This document shows positions 49,410 to 59,944 of a stretch of 64,000 nucleotides of DNA, one piece after another (the first letter of the stretch is position 1; the number at the start of each line of letters is the position of its first letter). The notes beneath the pieces were generated by a model. That model made no database searches. It saw only the letters and a program-made list of their open reading frames with translations, and was not told the origin of the DNA. A program made the position numbers and the translations under genes. The stretch is taken from positions 620,001 to 684,000 of the forward strand of contig JAGMVK010000007.1 in NCBI GenBank assembly GCA_020747065.1, written 5' to 3'. This DNA comes from Cadophora sp. MPI-SDFR-AT-0126. Lineage: Eukaryota > Ascomycota > Leotiomycetes > Helotiales > Ploettnerulaceae.

Positions 49410-50262
49410 ATGGATCGTTCAAAACCAATTCAATTTTCCGACCTCCCTAGCGACTTTAGAAACTATATACGTCGGTGTACTGGCACAGAGAGATAGGTCA
49501 GTCTGAAGGCCTGCGAGAAATCCGAGGCTCATTTGAAAGCCTATCCTATACGCTCTCAAATCGATCCTCACCAATCTCTTTCATCCACTTCTAAAGACCT
49601 GGAAGGAATTGCGCTCACAGTACTCCGTACTTGCAAGCAGATAAATAACGAGACAAAAGACATCTTTTACGATGAAAAGTTTCTAGACTTGCCGTCACCG
49701 GTTTCAAGTCTGCGATGCTTTGTAGGCCGGGATGTCGAGAACTTTTCTTGCCTGCCGAATGCGGAACGCTAATGCCGGTCTTTGGCTCGGTTTGTGCCGG
49801 TCGACATTTGATTCAAGAAGTTGTAGAAGAAACTGCCTTCTCGGGCATGCGACTGTGCCCATCAATCGACACCTTTTAAAAGGTGTCGAGACTTCCAGCT
49901 GAAGGCTCCCACAAATTGCAAAGAGCTTGTATGCTGCATTTGGAGGGGCACTTTGGGTGAGAGGAAATAAGTGGACTAGGGACCGAGATGAAATGGATGG
50001 GCTGGAACAACTGATCGAGCAAGTCAATGAGGAAAGCAAGGCAATGAAACAGGTATATTTAGATGCTTTGGCAGCTTGGGAAGTAGTGGTAGAAGAGGGA
50101 GAGAAGAAAATGAGAAGCAAGGTGCCGCCAACACGAGACAGCGTACACGGCTCACGGATCATTCATGGTATGCCTTGTTACACGCCATACCTGATAGCAC
50201 AGGTGGTGAAGTTGTTGCATTTCCTCCTCGAGATCAAACTTTACGAGTCGCCACTGGTGTAG
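49410..50262 (+). pseudogene. Broken 2EXR/F-box-like family gene
   Basis: A degraded member of the same family as 59159-59944 and 60885-61937. From ATG 49410 the frame reads FSDLPSDFRNYIRRCTG, meets TAG at 49494-49496 (where Gln fits), then continues in the same frame through ALTVLRTCKQINNETKDIFY. This matches LSLLRTSKQVYEETKDIFW of the intact copy. After about 49770 the frame is lost. The C-terminal part reappears in another frame as LPQIAKSLYAAFGGALWVRGNKW, with a TGA (Trp position) at 49900-49902 before it. The tail is charged and helical (EQLIEQVNEESKAMKQVYLDAL). So there are at least two nonsense changes and one frameshift. It ends 12 bp before the convergent F-box gene. Confidence 0.6.
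49867..49888. repeat. Perfect 22-bp palindrome
   Basis: The left arm CGACACCTTTT (49867-49877) is followed without a spacer by its exact reverse complement (49878-49888). It lies inside the broken 2EXR/F-box-like gene. Confidence 0.9.
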
Positions 50263-50274
50263 ATTGCCTCTCCC

Positions 50275-51060
50275 CTACCATTCATGACTCTTCTCTTCCC
50301 CCCACGAGAGATTTAGGTCTTCATATCCTTCACTCACGAACTCTGGGCCAACATCTGGACCCATCCCAATACAACACTGCATGGTGTAGCTTGTCCGCAT
50401 AGTTACTTTGGGAAGACCTTCACCTCTTTTCCTTCTCTCGAGCTCCTCATGCGTCTCGATATCATCTGCTGGCATTGCAAATGAAAGCTTTGCGTCTTCG
50501 GATGGAGGTGCCATGTGCCACTTCATCTGGAATCCGGAGATTGGGGTCGCAACGGTCTTTTGGGCCCAATCGTAAAGAGTGCCCATCCTCACGCCATCCT
50601 TCAGATCTATTTGCCCAACCTTTTGATAGCTTCCCGTCTGATAATGCTCAGCCTGTCGAACCTCAAAGATAGTCGCCGGGGGCTGGACAGGAAGCATTCT
50701 GCGCCAACTGGCATCCTTCCGTGCGTAAGCTGCACATTTCTTCACGCTGGAACCCCATTCAAGTTCTTCAAACTGCCACCCGCGCTTTCCACGACCGCTG
50801 CCCCTGCGTTCTGTGGGCTTGAACCAGTGCGGGAACTTTTCCGCGAGCAGCGGATTGAATGCTGGCTTGAGACCACAATCTGAGGGCAAAGCCGCAAAGT
50901 AGAGAGCTTGTTGCACTGGTAATGAGTCCACAGCAGCTTTCCAGCTGCGATTGACCCGTTGTGCGTTGATGAGAATGTCGTTGAGAGGCAGCTGTATGAT
51001 GATGGCAGCGGTCAGCTCTGGAAGAGATAGAACCTGGTCCCGGGCTGAGAGTGAAGACAT
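50275..51060 (-). CDS. F-box-like domain protein
   Basis: Single-exon gene, 261 aa, starting at the Met of MSSLSARDQ; upstream in-frame codons lack an ATG. The N-terminus carries an F-box-like helix pair: VLSLPELTAAIIIQLPLNDILINAQRVNRSWKAAVDSLP. It continues into LYFAALP, a common extension in a large family of filamentous-fungal F-box proteins. The remainder has W-rich segments (SWRRMLPVQPPATIFEVRQ, MGTLYDWAQKTV) found in that family, usually around a ligand-like fold of unknown function. By family it would recruit substrates to an SCF ubiquitin ligase, but no substrate can be inferred. Confidence 0.75.
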   Translation of the reverse strand: MSSLSARDQVLSLPELTAAIIIQLPLNDILINAQRVNRSWKAAVDSLPVQQALYFAALPSDCGLKPAFNPLLAEKFPHWFKPTERRGSGRGKRGWQFEELEWGSSVKKCAAYARKDASWRRMLPVQPPATIFEVRQAEHYQTGSYQKVGQIDLKDGVRMGTLYDWAQKTVATPISGFQMKWHMAPPSEDAKLSFAMPADDIETHEELERRKRGEGLPKVTMRTSYTMQCCIGMGPDVGPEFVSEGYEDLNLSWGEEKSHEW

Positions 51061-51572
51061 TTTAGAAGTGGGCTTTTCGAAAACACTGTTAAGATCAAGG
51101 GGGAGAAAGATAGTTAATAATTGTGCGGTTGCAATATATGATGGATCTGTGTTAGTTGTGAGTGTCAAGGCAGCAGTGAGAGATCAACACAGGTGAGGTC
51201 ATCTGCAGAAGTGGCGCAGTTCATTAATGTTCCTCGCATGTGAGGCTGAAAATATCAGAACTGTCACAATGCTCAAGAATAAGTGATGTCGGACAGAAAT
51301 TATGAGAGAACCCAGTGTCGTCGAACTTTGATGCAGATAGAGAATGACAAATACCGAAGGGTAGCTCCACAGTAATTTAAATAGTGCTGATCGTCAGGTG
51401 ATCGTACTGTAACTCGAAGGGATTCTTGCACGACTTGCTCTTTCACGACTGTCCACTTCTTCCACCTATTAACATCTCATGGGAATTCACACCACCAGTG
51501 CGGAATCTTCTCAATCTAGTATTGAGATGACCAAAGAGGTGGACGCAACGTCTATAAAGTAAATCATGGTCC
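51061..51572. other. Divergent promoter region
   Basis: 512 bp between the F-box gene (-) and a Zn2Cys6 regulator (+). No gene seen. It contains ACTGTAACTCGAAGG and runs of short pyrimidine tracts. A CACGTG hexamer falls just inside the following leader at 51580-51585. Confidence 0.5.
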
Positions 51573-53234
51573 ATGACTACACGTGACGAGTCAAGATCAA
51601 ACATTCAAGCCATGGGAGGTGAGGTGGAGAAGGGGAAGAGAAAGCCACATTTGAAACGAACATCAGGCTGTATCACTTGCAAGTAAGTGGAGCACTGACA
51701 CCCGTCTGCAATGTTCACATCAGCTTGACTGATCAGACTGAATTTTAGGTCCAGACATGTGAAATGCGACGAAGCAAAGCCCGCCTGCCTGAGGTGTAGA
51801 ACAGGCGGCTTCACATGCGGTGGTTATATCACAGCTCCATCTAAATTTGAACAGACTGTAGCTGTGTGTCGTCCAAATTTGCTGCCGAAACCAGCCACCC
51901 GAATCATCCAGTCCTCGGTTAGGCAGTTCCGAGGGACTACTCAAGACCAACGAGCATTTGACTTCTTCCGCTCCGTCACAGCTCCGATACTTGACTGTCA
52001 CTTCGATGAAGACTTCTGGAACTACTTCTTGCTACAAATGAGTCAAGCCGAATCGACGGTTTGGCACTCTGTCCTTGCCCTAGGAACTCTCCATGAGCAA
52101 GGCTCGCTTGATGATGAAGACCTGCGGGCACTTCATCACAGAAACGGGTTAAATCATTATAACAAAGCTATTGCTGGTTTAACCAAGAGTACAGATGCGG
52201 AGTCACAATCTGCCGAAGCTGTCCTGGTGAGCTGTATTGTTTTCGTCTGCGTCGAGATCGTCCTCGGCAATATCAAGGAAGCAATGAGCCATCTCCAAGG
52301 AGGAATTCGGATCATCCGGTCTTTGGACACGCCTGGCTCATTACCGAGCTTCTATCAGTCAAGCGGTCAACTGATTAAGACCAACGTCGTGCCAATATTT
52401 CATCATTTTAACGACCAAAGCTTTGTATACGGCCGGACGCCGATGCCAGCCATCGAAAAATTTCTCAACAGGGACGATGATGTCCCAACCACTTTTGCTG
52501 ACTGTCGGGAAGCAAGGAGCCTTCACACACAACTCCTATCTACAGCTCAGCACTTTGCTGTCAAGACAATCCATCCGCCAGACCAGGGCTCGGATGCGTA
52601 TGCCCGGCTACTTCTCGAGAGGCATAATCTTCAGTCGAATATTCATCGATGGTCAACAGCATCAGAACAACTAATTTCGAGTTCTCGGCTGACGAAAGAC
52701 GAGTGCAGCAAGATATCGCAGATGAAAGGCTCGCATAGAATGGCGATGATATGGACATTCAATGCACTCAACACGGATGAAATGTCCTTCGACGCCTTGG
52801 TCCACGATTTCGACGCTGTGGTTAGGCAATCCAGGATGAACCTTAACAAGTGTTGTGAGTTTGTTGAAAAGCCAGAAGTTTCCAAACCGACGAAAAACTT
52901 TCTGCAACTACAAAGTATTTCGCCACAGTTTGTAGCCGCAACCAAATGCCGCAACCCAGCCATCAGACGCCGTGCTTTGACTCTGCTCCAACGGTCTCCT
53001 CTCAACCAAGGATTTTGGGATGCCAAAAAGGTCGTCAGAGTTGTGGAGAGGATCATTGAGCTCGAAGAGGAAGGCCTGGAGGATTTACGAGACCCTACAG
53101 GAATGATTGTGCCATCTGAGTGGGCTCGAATTCAGGCCGTGAGCGTGAATCTAGACAAGTGTGATGTTAATACGATGATGCTTGTCTTTGAACGAAAATT
53201 TTCGGTGATTGAGGAGCTATGGTCAAGAGACTAG
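51573..53234 (+). CDS. Zn(II)2Cys6 transcription factor (Fungal_trans_2-type)
   Basis: Nuclear DNA-binding regulator; exons 51573-51682 and 51749-53234 (531 aa). The binuclear zinc cluster has Cys at 33, 36, 43, 50, 53 and 60 (C-x2-C-x6-C-x6-C-x2-C-x6-C), split by the intron inside the Lys37 codon. The rest shows the DUF3468/Fungal_trans_2 pattern: FDFFRSVTAPILDCHFDEDFWNYFLLQMSQAE, HHRNGLNHYNKAI, AVLVSCIVFVCVEIVLGN and ALTLLQRSPLNQGFWD. The start at 51573 is the longest option; a second in-frame ATG at 51612 gives a protein 13 residues shorter. The cluster reads CITCKSRHVKCDE, where His replaces the more usual Lys. Targets unknown. Confidence 0.88.
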
Positions 53235-53295
53235 GTCTGATAGGGGGCTGAAATATCTAGCCCCGTTTTCGGATGATTTCGTATATAATGTCAAC

Positions 53296-55065
53296 CTAGT
53301 AGGATTTTGAGAACGTTGCCGCAGTACCTGGCATCTGAAAGCATTTTAAGCTGGTCAACTTCAGTCGTAGGAGAGAATTGCCAGTCTCCTGAACTACTAA
53401 TGTACCATTCTTGAGATCGAACATGAAACTTGTTGAGTCTTGCCGTGATTCCAAGTTGCTTTGGTTATGGGGAAAGAGCTCAAGAGTAGTGTCGTCGAGG
53501 AAGCCTGCAGTGAGACCTCCGGTAGGCGAAGTGGAGATCTGCGGTAAGAGTTGTACAAAGCCGTATCGCCAGGTATATGTTGGACACTGAGGCGTACCTT
53601 CACACATGATCTCCTTCCCTGCTGTGCTCGTGAAAAAGGTGAATAGTCCCTCGGAGGTGTTAGTGCTACCTGAACCTGCGCTCGCTTCCTCGTTTTGCTC
53701 TCCCGTGGTGTCTGCCACTAGGATATGGAATAGTTCAGCATTATTAAGCCTTTCTACGAGCGTTCCCAGGTCAAGAGCAAGCGTAGATGTGCTGCTAAAC
53801 ACTTGCATGGCGTTCTGCATATCGAGCTGTAGCTGGCGTACGTCCTCGTTGGATGGAGGGCCGCCTGGGGGTGGACAGTCAAAGGTCGCGGGTCCGATAA
53901 GAGACAAAGACTGGACGATGGAGTTGGGAAGTAGATGGTCGTGCTCCGTAGCAGGTGATTCAAGAGGATTGTCGAGACATATCGATGTCCAGAGTTCGTA
54001 GAAACGGAGAAGTATGTTTGGCTGACATGTAAATTAGCACTGTTCTCTCCTTATGAGGCACGCAGCAGAACATACGTATGTGCTGCAAAATGAATGGAAA
54101 AATGTCCAGGGAACAAACTGCGCTTCTCCAAGCCCGTGCTGTATCAGTGCCTGCGCCAGACTTGCTGAATAAAAGACTTCTTTACCACCACCATGAACGA
54201 AGAACGGTCTTTCAATATCTCCCCTTCGTTTGACATCCATGTAGCGGATCAGACCTGGTCTCCATGGAGCACTATCGATACGCAGGAGTAGAATGAGTTG
54301 CAAAAGAGTCTGTATGTCGGTCCTTGACAGGGCAAGTGAAGATCCACTTTCGTGACAGGGCGCGGTCAGAGCCAGCCTTTTGGCCACCTGCTTTACGTCT
54401 TCTCGATGAGAAACTAATGAAATGTATGGCTCTGGACGTGTGAAGATGATTGCGTCAACGAGTTGATTTTCGAGAATTTCTATCCGACTTGCACAATTGA
54501 GTCGTTCAGAATACTCCTTCTCTCCAGTGTTCAAAGTCCCAAGACTGTTGAACATCAACGACTTGAGCCGTGGATATTTTGCAGCCCATGAATTCTCAAT
54601 ATACCCAAGCAGCTCTACGCCCCTCAAAGGCAGCAAATTGTAAGCTAGGACAAAGCCATATTCGTCGATGTGTCGGTGATGTGATACTGGCTGTTCAGCG
54701 CCTGTGGGCGTGTCCTCGATCCATGGATATCCTGCGAAGTAGACAAAGGCTCGCCAAAGTGTTGGAACGAAGGAGCAAAGCGCTACGGGTCGTTCGGACG
54801 TCATGATCCATTTCTTGAAGCATTGTTCATCCCATTGCAACACGCCATCATCATTGGCGATAGCATGCTGCTGGAAGATTTGTCTTGGATGATTGTTACG
54901 TTGATCATCATTTAATCTCCCGAGGGCGTCCACGAGGTCTGTCGATAAGGCGGGTCGGGTCAAGTTCTCGTTGTATTCTTGTAGCGCTCGTTCCGACAAC
55001 CTCCAAGCTCGTTGATGAAGCAAGGTCCCAATGCCTTCTGTGAAAAAGCGTCGAATCTGAGACAT
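53296..55065 (-). CDS. Uncharacterised 571-aa fungal protein
   Basis: Exons are 54076-55065 and 53296-54021, joined by a 54-nt phase-0 intron that restores FCSTY-PNILLRFYELW. I do not recognise the family. The first half is helical, with FTEGIGTLLHQRAWRLSERALQEY, FKKWIMTSERPVALCSFVPTLWRAFVYFAGYPW and LPLRGVELLGYIENSW. The second half contains CPPPGGPPSNEDVRQLQLDMQNAM, a Gly/Ser/Thr-rich stretch, then beta-like segments such as YTWRYGFVQLLPQI. No signal peptide or membrane segment is seen. It is convergent with the Zn2Cys6 gene, 61 bp away. It has normal codon use and clear splice sites, so it is probably a real gene. Confidence 0.62.
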
Positions 55066-56335
55066 AATGGAGAAGAGTCAGATCACCAAGAGAAGAGAGA
55101 TGGCGCGCGTAGGGGGAAATGAACACGTTGTCAAATTTCAATTATCTGTGAGTGTGAGTGTGAGTGTGAGTGTATAAATGGTGGGGCGTATCCTAGCCGT
55201 TCTTACCGACACTGAATCGAAAATCCGTAATAGTGGAAACTCGTATCGACCAAAAATGTTTTTCCAGCACAGGGAGGGAATGAAGACACAGGAGATTCGC
55301 TTTATTTCAGAGGGTCATAAGGGTGTAAGCGATAGCTAATTCAAAGTTATCTACCTCGTATTCTTGGAAAGATAGCCGAGGTATAGTGAATGGTGAACAT
55401 ATCCAGTTTTGAGAGAACCCTGAATGTCGAATTTGAGACGCTTGGCTGGGTCTGGATTGCCCGCAAGTGCTAGTAATAACGCAGTGGTATTATGAAGCTA
55501 GCCTGCTGTATAACTAGTGGATGGAGGAAAAATTACTATTTAGTTAAGTGTCAAGTTATCATTGTCGTTCAAAATCGTTTAGGAGCAAATCAGGCGTTAG
55601 ATATTGTTTTTTTTTTTTCAAAGTAATTATACAGATTAGCTTAATTATCTTCTTCTCGTTTTTTATGTTATCGTCTTATATATTTAAGTACAGCGCTTTA
55701 GTGTAGGTCAACTTATATTAGATAGATTACCTTGTTATCTACTCAAAGAGCTGATGCTGAAGCAGCAAAGTTGGCTCATCTGAATTTGCAAAACCCACTT
55801 ATGTTGAAGTCTTAGTGAATACACAGTGTTTGAATAAAGAAGAATCCTACCGATCCAAACTTCAAGCGAGACTTTTCTCGCATTCTATGTTTACCACTAC
55901 TGGTGGTCGCCGCTTTCATAAGCGGATTCGACCATTCCTCTTCTGACCGTATTCGACAACCCCTGCTGCTTGTCCGTCTCCACAAATCAAAATGTCACAG
56001 AACGAGGGATGTCGTCACGCCCAACGGAATCGCTCAATAAGATTTCGAATTCTTCCAATTCATTAAGCAGTCGCATACTTTCCATGCCCGGTGTAACATC
56101 TAACACAGCCTTCCTGTCGCGCTCGTCTCGCGTCTTCCCATTTCTAGCCGTATACTCCGTATTTGTAAGTTGCTATTGCGACTGTATACGAGTGGCCCCG
56201 TATAAGTAGTAAGTGAGTCTCCTTGTGAGTCTCCCCAAGAACTGTGCAAAACGCAAGTCTTCCAATTCTCATCTTCTTTTCTATTCCACTCGTATTTTGC
56301 TTCTATTCGTTCCCTTCCCAGCCATCCTCCCCAAC
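55066..56335. other. Intergenic region with microsatellite and AT-rich block
   Basis: About 1.3 kb. Four GTGAGT units form a microsatellite at 55148-55171, followed by TATAAATG. From about 55500 to 55750 the DNA is strongly AT-rich, with a 13-nt T tract near 55607, and may be a mutated repeat relic. No gene supported; the last 150 bp are the leader of the RTA1 gene. Confidence 0.5.
55148..55171. repeat. GTGAGT microsatellite (4 units)
   Basis: Four exact tandem hexamers about 80 bp upstream of the minus-strand start at 55065. Confidence 0.85.
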
Positions 56336-57326
56336 ATGTCAACCCCAGCGGACCCTAAGCCGGTCTATGAGCTTTACCGCTACACACCCAGTCTCGAGGC
56401 AGCCGCTATTTTCGCGGCCCTGTTCGCAGGAACGACCATTGTCCACATTTATCAATTAGTGAAGACCAAAGCGTGGTACTTTACTCCCTTCGTCGTTGGA
56501 GGTGTCTGTGAGTATTTGCCCCCTCCAACTCCGACTTTGCGAGTATAACATCTAATGAACTTTGTCCAGTTGAAATCATCGGCTACATTGCCCGAATCAA
56601 AGCCCATTCCAACACCAAATCCGTACCCATTTATAGTATCCAGACGATCTTAATCCTCCTCGCTCCCGCCTTGTTCGCGGCCTCCATCTACATCGTTCTA
56701 GGACGGCTTATCGTTGCTCTGGGTGCGGAACGCCTATCTCCTATACGTGTGAAATGGATGACCAAGATCTTTGTCTGCGGAGATGTAATCGCATTTTTGG
56801 GTCAGGCGGTTGGTAGGTCATACTAGATTTCCCCCTGAATAATGCCTCTGATAATTGTGTAGGTGGAGGAGTGATGGCCAGCGGAACACTCAGTGCTTTG
56901 TCGACGGGAGAACACATCACAGTCGCCGGTCTCTGCGTTCAACTCCTCTTCTTCAGTGTATTCATTTTCGTCGCGACCATCTTCCACCGCCGTTTCAATG
57001 ATTCCGCTGCCGCCGCAACCATGAGGGTGCCTACGAAGTACATGTTCAGAAACCGAAACTGGGAGACGGTGCTGTATGTTCTGTACACCACCAGCGCCTT
57101 GATCTTGGTGCGTTCGGCTTTCCGTGTCATTGAGTTTGCTATGGGTAATGACGGAGAGCTGTTGTCGCATGAGGCTTACGCATATATCTTTGATTCGACT
57201 TTGATGTTTCTAGCGATGGTTACGCTCAATCTATTCCATCCGTCTTCTGTGCTGGGAGCAAAGGTTGCCTCAGGTTCAGCCATTGGAATGAATCTGACCT
57301 CAATATCAGAGCGCGATTCAGCATAA
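56336..57326 (+). CDS. RTA1-like lipid-translocating membrane protein
   Basis: Seven-transmembrane protein of the RTA1/RSB1 family, linked in yeasts to lipid export and resistance to toxic compounds. Exons are 56336-56507, 56570-56812 and 56863-57326 (292 aa). Membrane spans are visible at SLEAAAIFAALFAGTTIVHIY, YFTPFVVGGVFEIIGYIAR and IQTILILLAPALFAASIYIVLG. They continue at VCGDVIAFLGQAVGGGVMAS, LCVQLLFFSVFIFVATIF, LYVLYTTSALILVRSAFRVIE and the last helix before NLFHP. The family markers LAPALFAASIYMILGR-like, GxGGG and RSxFRVIE are present. It ends 120 bp from a convergent Zn2Cys6 regulator, which might control it (inference). Confidence 0.9.
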
Positions 57327-57446
57327 GATATTGGAGGGCTCTGTGGCCTTGTAATTTGTGGGGAATCTGCAGCGATTGTAAAATAGATTAGAATAACAAA
57401 GGTGTGCAACTCCCGACGGAGTTGGGATCTTTCGTACCTGTCCCAT

Positions 57447-58734
57447 CTATGGATACAACCCAACCACTGCCCTTGGCCAAGCTAGCAACTCCTCATGCAT
57501 GTCCTCCGTCGCAGAGACACTTGTTTGAACAAGATGCTTCCCCCAACCTCGAAAACACCAGAAAAAGTCCAGGCGGTGCAGCAGTACTCCGTAATATGCC
57601 AGAATCAAAATCGCACGCGGTTTCCGCTCCTCCAAATGAAGCAAGTATTCCTGAGAGACAGTCGCAGGCCAGATCAGTGCTAACAAAATCGGGGATTGGG
57701 AGTCTCCATGGCGAGGTAGGGCTGCGAGTTGAGTAAATTGCTCGTGGAGGACTTGAACAGCTCGCAGATATGTGAAGGATGTTTCTGCACATGGCTCTGC
57801 ATTGCAACTAGCATAGAGATTGGAAAAAGCAAGCAACTCTGCTACTGGCTCGCTGTCGATGACGGGAAGCGTTTCGCTCTGGATTCCAGGGCGTGTGAGA
57901 TTATCGATGCCACTATGAAGAACGGAGGCCCGCCATCGTTCGACTAGGGCAGTCATTCCACGCACAAGATAGGCACAAGTCAAGAAATCTTCTACACCAG
58001 TTGGGTTGGGCAGCTTGAATCTTCCTTCAGCCCTAGGCAGGCCAAATGCGCTCATAGATAGGAAACAAGATAATAGGAACATCGATTGGAGGATTCCGGA
58101 GGAGACATCCATCAAGCCGACCAGAGGACGGAACTCTGCCAGAGCGGCTTGCTGATGTTCGGCAGCTTCAACGATAAGCTGAGGTGCCATGTTGGACTCC
58201 GTGTGCGCGAGATGCAAAGCCGACACGGCGAGAATTCCTCGAAGAAGAAACTCATGTCCAAATGCAATTTGGACCACTGATGTCTGCCACACCTTCTGCT
58301 GGGACGGTATTGTGCTGAGGGTATCGTAGACGCTGGTTGTATAATGATGAAGAAGTTTGCCGGCAGTGACGTTGTATAGCTGCGGTGAAATAGAGAGTGC
58401 AACGCTCTCTTGCGATGCTGATGGTATGGTTCTGCTCTCGGGCGACAGTGTCTCGAGTTCAGTCACTGCGTGAGCTTCAGGGCATCGTAATTTCCTTCGA
58501 GAGGAGTCCAAGGTTCGGGCCGGTATATATAAGCATTTGAGTCCGTGATCATGACAGTTCGCACACTCTGGATGAATCTCGTCACACTGTTCAGTAATTG
58601 GATATCAGTCAGATTGAAGCTAATGGAAGGTCGAATATTACTTGTGATTGGAATGACGTACTTACCTTCAAATGTCGCCTCTTGCATGGCCCGCAGCCAT
58701 TTCGAGATTTCTTGTGAGAACGTCTAGCAGGCAT
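57447..58734 (-). CDS. Zn(II)2Cys6 transcription factor
   Basis: Exons are 58666-58734 and 57447-58586 (402 aa). The first exon holds only MPARRSHKKSRNGCGPCKRR-HLK; the 79-nt intron separates it from the rest of the cluster. Cysteines at 14, 17, 24, 31, 34 and 41 give the exact C-x2-C-x6-C-x6-C-x2-C-x6-C pattern, and CDEIHPECANC follows the splice. The body matches C6 factors related to sterol uptake control proteins (UPC2-like): LLHHYTTSVYDTLS, FLLRGILAVSALHLAH, YLVRGMTALV and ILILAYYGVLLHRLDFFW, then WPRAVVGLY near the C-terminus. Those factors often regulate sterol or membrane-lipid genes, which would fit the neighbouring RTA1 gene. That link is inference. Confidence 0.88.
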
Positions 58735-59158
58735 GGTGACGGAGAGTAAATATCTTGATGATATCACGGTAAGGTTAGTCGTTGGAAGCAGACGGTGGTG
58801 CGTTGATTGATTGATTATGTCATATACGTCTAGCATTGCTATGCGGGAAAGGGGTTCCTTGCCTCGTGTCCCTGTACGGAAGGTACCTTCATGCTGCGCC
58901 ACGTCTCCCAAACTGGTCACGTAACGTCTAACCCCTGCTTTCAGCTTAAATACAACTTTGGATACGATCTGGTCGTGCCTGAACTAACCACACCGAGCGT
59001 TGCCTTCGAAATTTAGTGGAACACTAAATACCTTCGAAATAAGCTAAAAGCTTAGGGAGAAGGTTCTTCGATAAGACAGAGAGGGGCCGGGTTTCGGCCA
59101 AACCTTCCCCCTAAAAATTAGTAATCCTAACCCCTGACTAGCGTCCTTGAGATTCTGT
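58735..59158. other. Intergenic region containing an inverted-repeat element
   Basis: No gene. The right half carries the nested repeats annotated at 59003-59114. Confidence 0.5.
59003..59114. repeat. Nested direct and inverted repeats (possible small transposon relic)
   Basis: Direct copies of CCTTCGAAAT at 59003-59012 and 59031-59040 flank a palindrome TTAGTG-GAA-CACTAA. Next come arms TTAGGGAGAAGGTT (59052-59065) and AACCTTCCCCCTAA (59101-59114), matching at 13 of 14 positions. Between them is an inner GGCCG/CGGCC stem (59085-59089 and 59095-59099). Confidence 0.7.
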
Positions 59159-59944
59159 CTATCTTACGTCGTTCTGAATGGCTTCCCTCCTTGCCAGCAT
59201 GGTTCCGTTAACCCATACCTCCACGCCAAATATGTCATGTAGACTCCGGAGCTCGTGCTGGATCTGACCATAGATATTTTGGCGAATACCATCGATGACG
59301 AATCGGCTCTTTTTCACCCCCTTTCTGTCCAGTATTTCCGCAGTGCGTTCCAAGTCCAGATACATACGTTCGAGCATCAAAGATTCGGAATAGTCATCTG
59401 GATGGAAAGGCCCTGTGCACAGAGCACCACTTGTAAATGTAATACTTTGCAATCTACTACATTTTTCCAACACTCTCTGAAAGCCTTGGAAATATTGTGT
59501 ATTATCCCACGTGAAGAATGACTGCATGTTTGTTGCGCGCTTCAGAAAGCTGGCTGGCATGCTTAAGATACGCTCGCCTAGAGCACCATCTTTGGTCAAG
59601 GAAATTGATATCCGATTCTTGAGCCAGAAGATATCTTTGGTTTCTTCATAGACCTGCTTCGAAGTGCGAAGCAGAGAGAGGAGGATGGGTGAGTATTCCG
59701 GAAAGAAAAGCTGGCCACTAGGGGCACAGGGTTCAACGTGCAGTCTATTTTTGGTCCTTCGTCCAGGCTGAAGAGACACATGGCCGGTTGGAGCAAGGAC
59801 CTCGTACCAGATCATGTCTCGGAGTTCTTGAGGCAATGGCAGCGTAGTAGCGACCCTTGCCGGTGGTTCATTGGACTCAATAATGAGCCCAGAGCTTTGA
59901 GAGAGCTCAAAGCAGTCTTTGGATTCTTTGGGTTCTGAAGACAT
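59159..59944 (-). CDS. 2EXR/F-box-like family protein (intact member)
   Basis: Single-exon gene of 261 aa, start at 59944. The N-terminal motif LPLPQELRDMIWYEVLAPTGHVSL is the 2EXR/F-box-like entry helix common in filamentous fungi. Next come LLSLLRTSKQVYEETKDIFWLKN and NMQSFFTWDN, and LERCS-like VLEKCSRLQSITF. The protein closes with FGVEVWVNGTML, which matches GGEFWVRGKLW and GGALWVRGNKW in the two broken relatives at 60885 and 49410. No catalytic residues are evident. It is transcribed away from the nearby broken member (60885). These families expand quickly and have no assigned function. Confidence 0.72.
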   Translation of the reverse strand: MSSEPKESKDCFELSQSSGLIIESNEPPARVATTLPLPQELRDMIWYEVLAPTGHVSLQPGRRTKNRLHVEPCAPSGQLFFPEYSPILLSLLRTSKQVYEETKDIFWLKNRISISLTKDGALGERILSMPASFLKRATNMQSFFTWDNTQYFQGFQRVLEKCSRLQSITFTSGALCTGPFHPDDYSESLMLERMYLDLERTAEILDRKGVKKSRFVIDGIRQNIYGQIQHELRSLHDIFGVEVWVNGTMLARREAIQNDVR

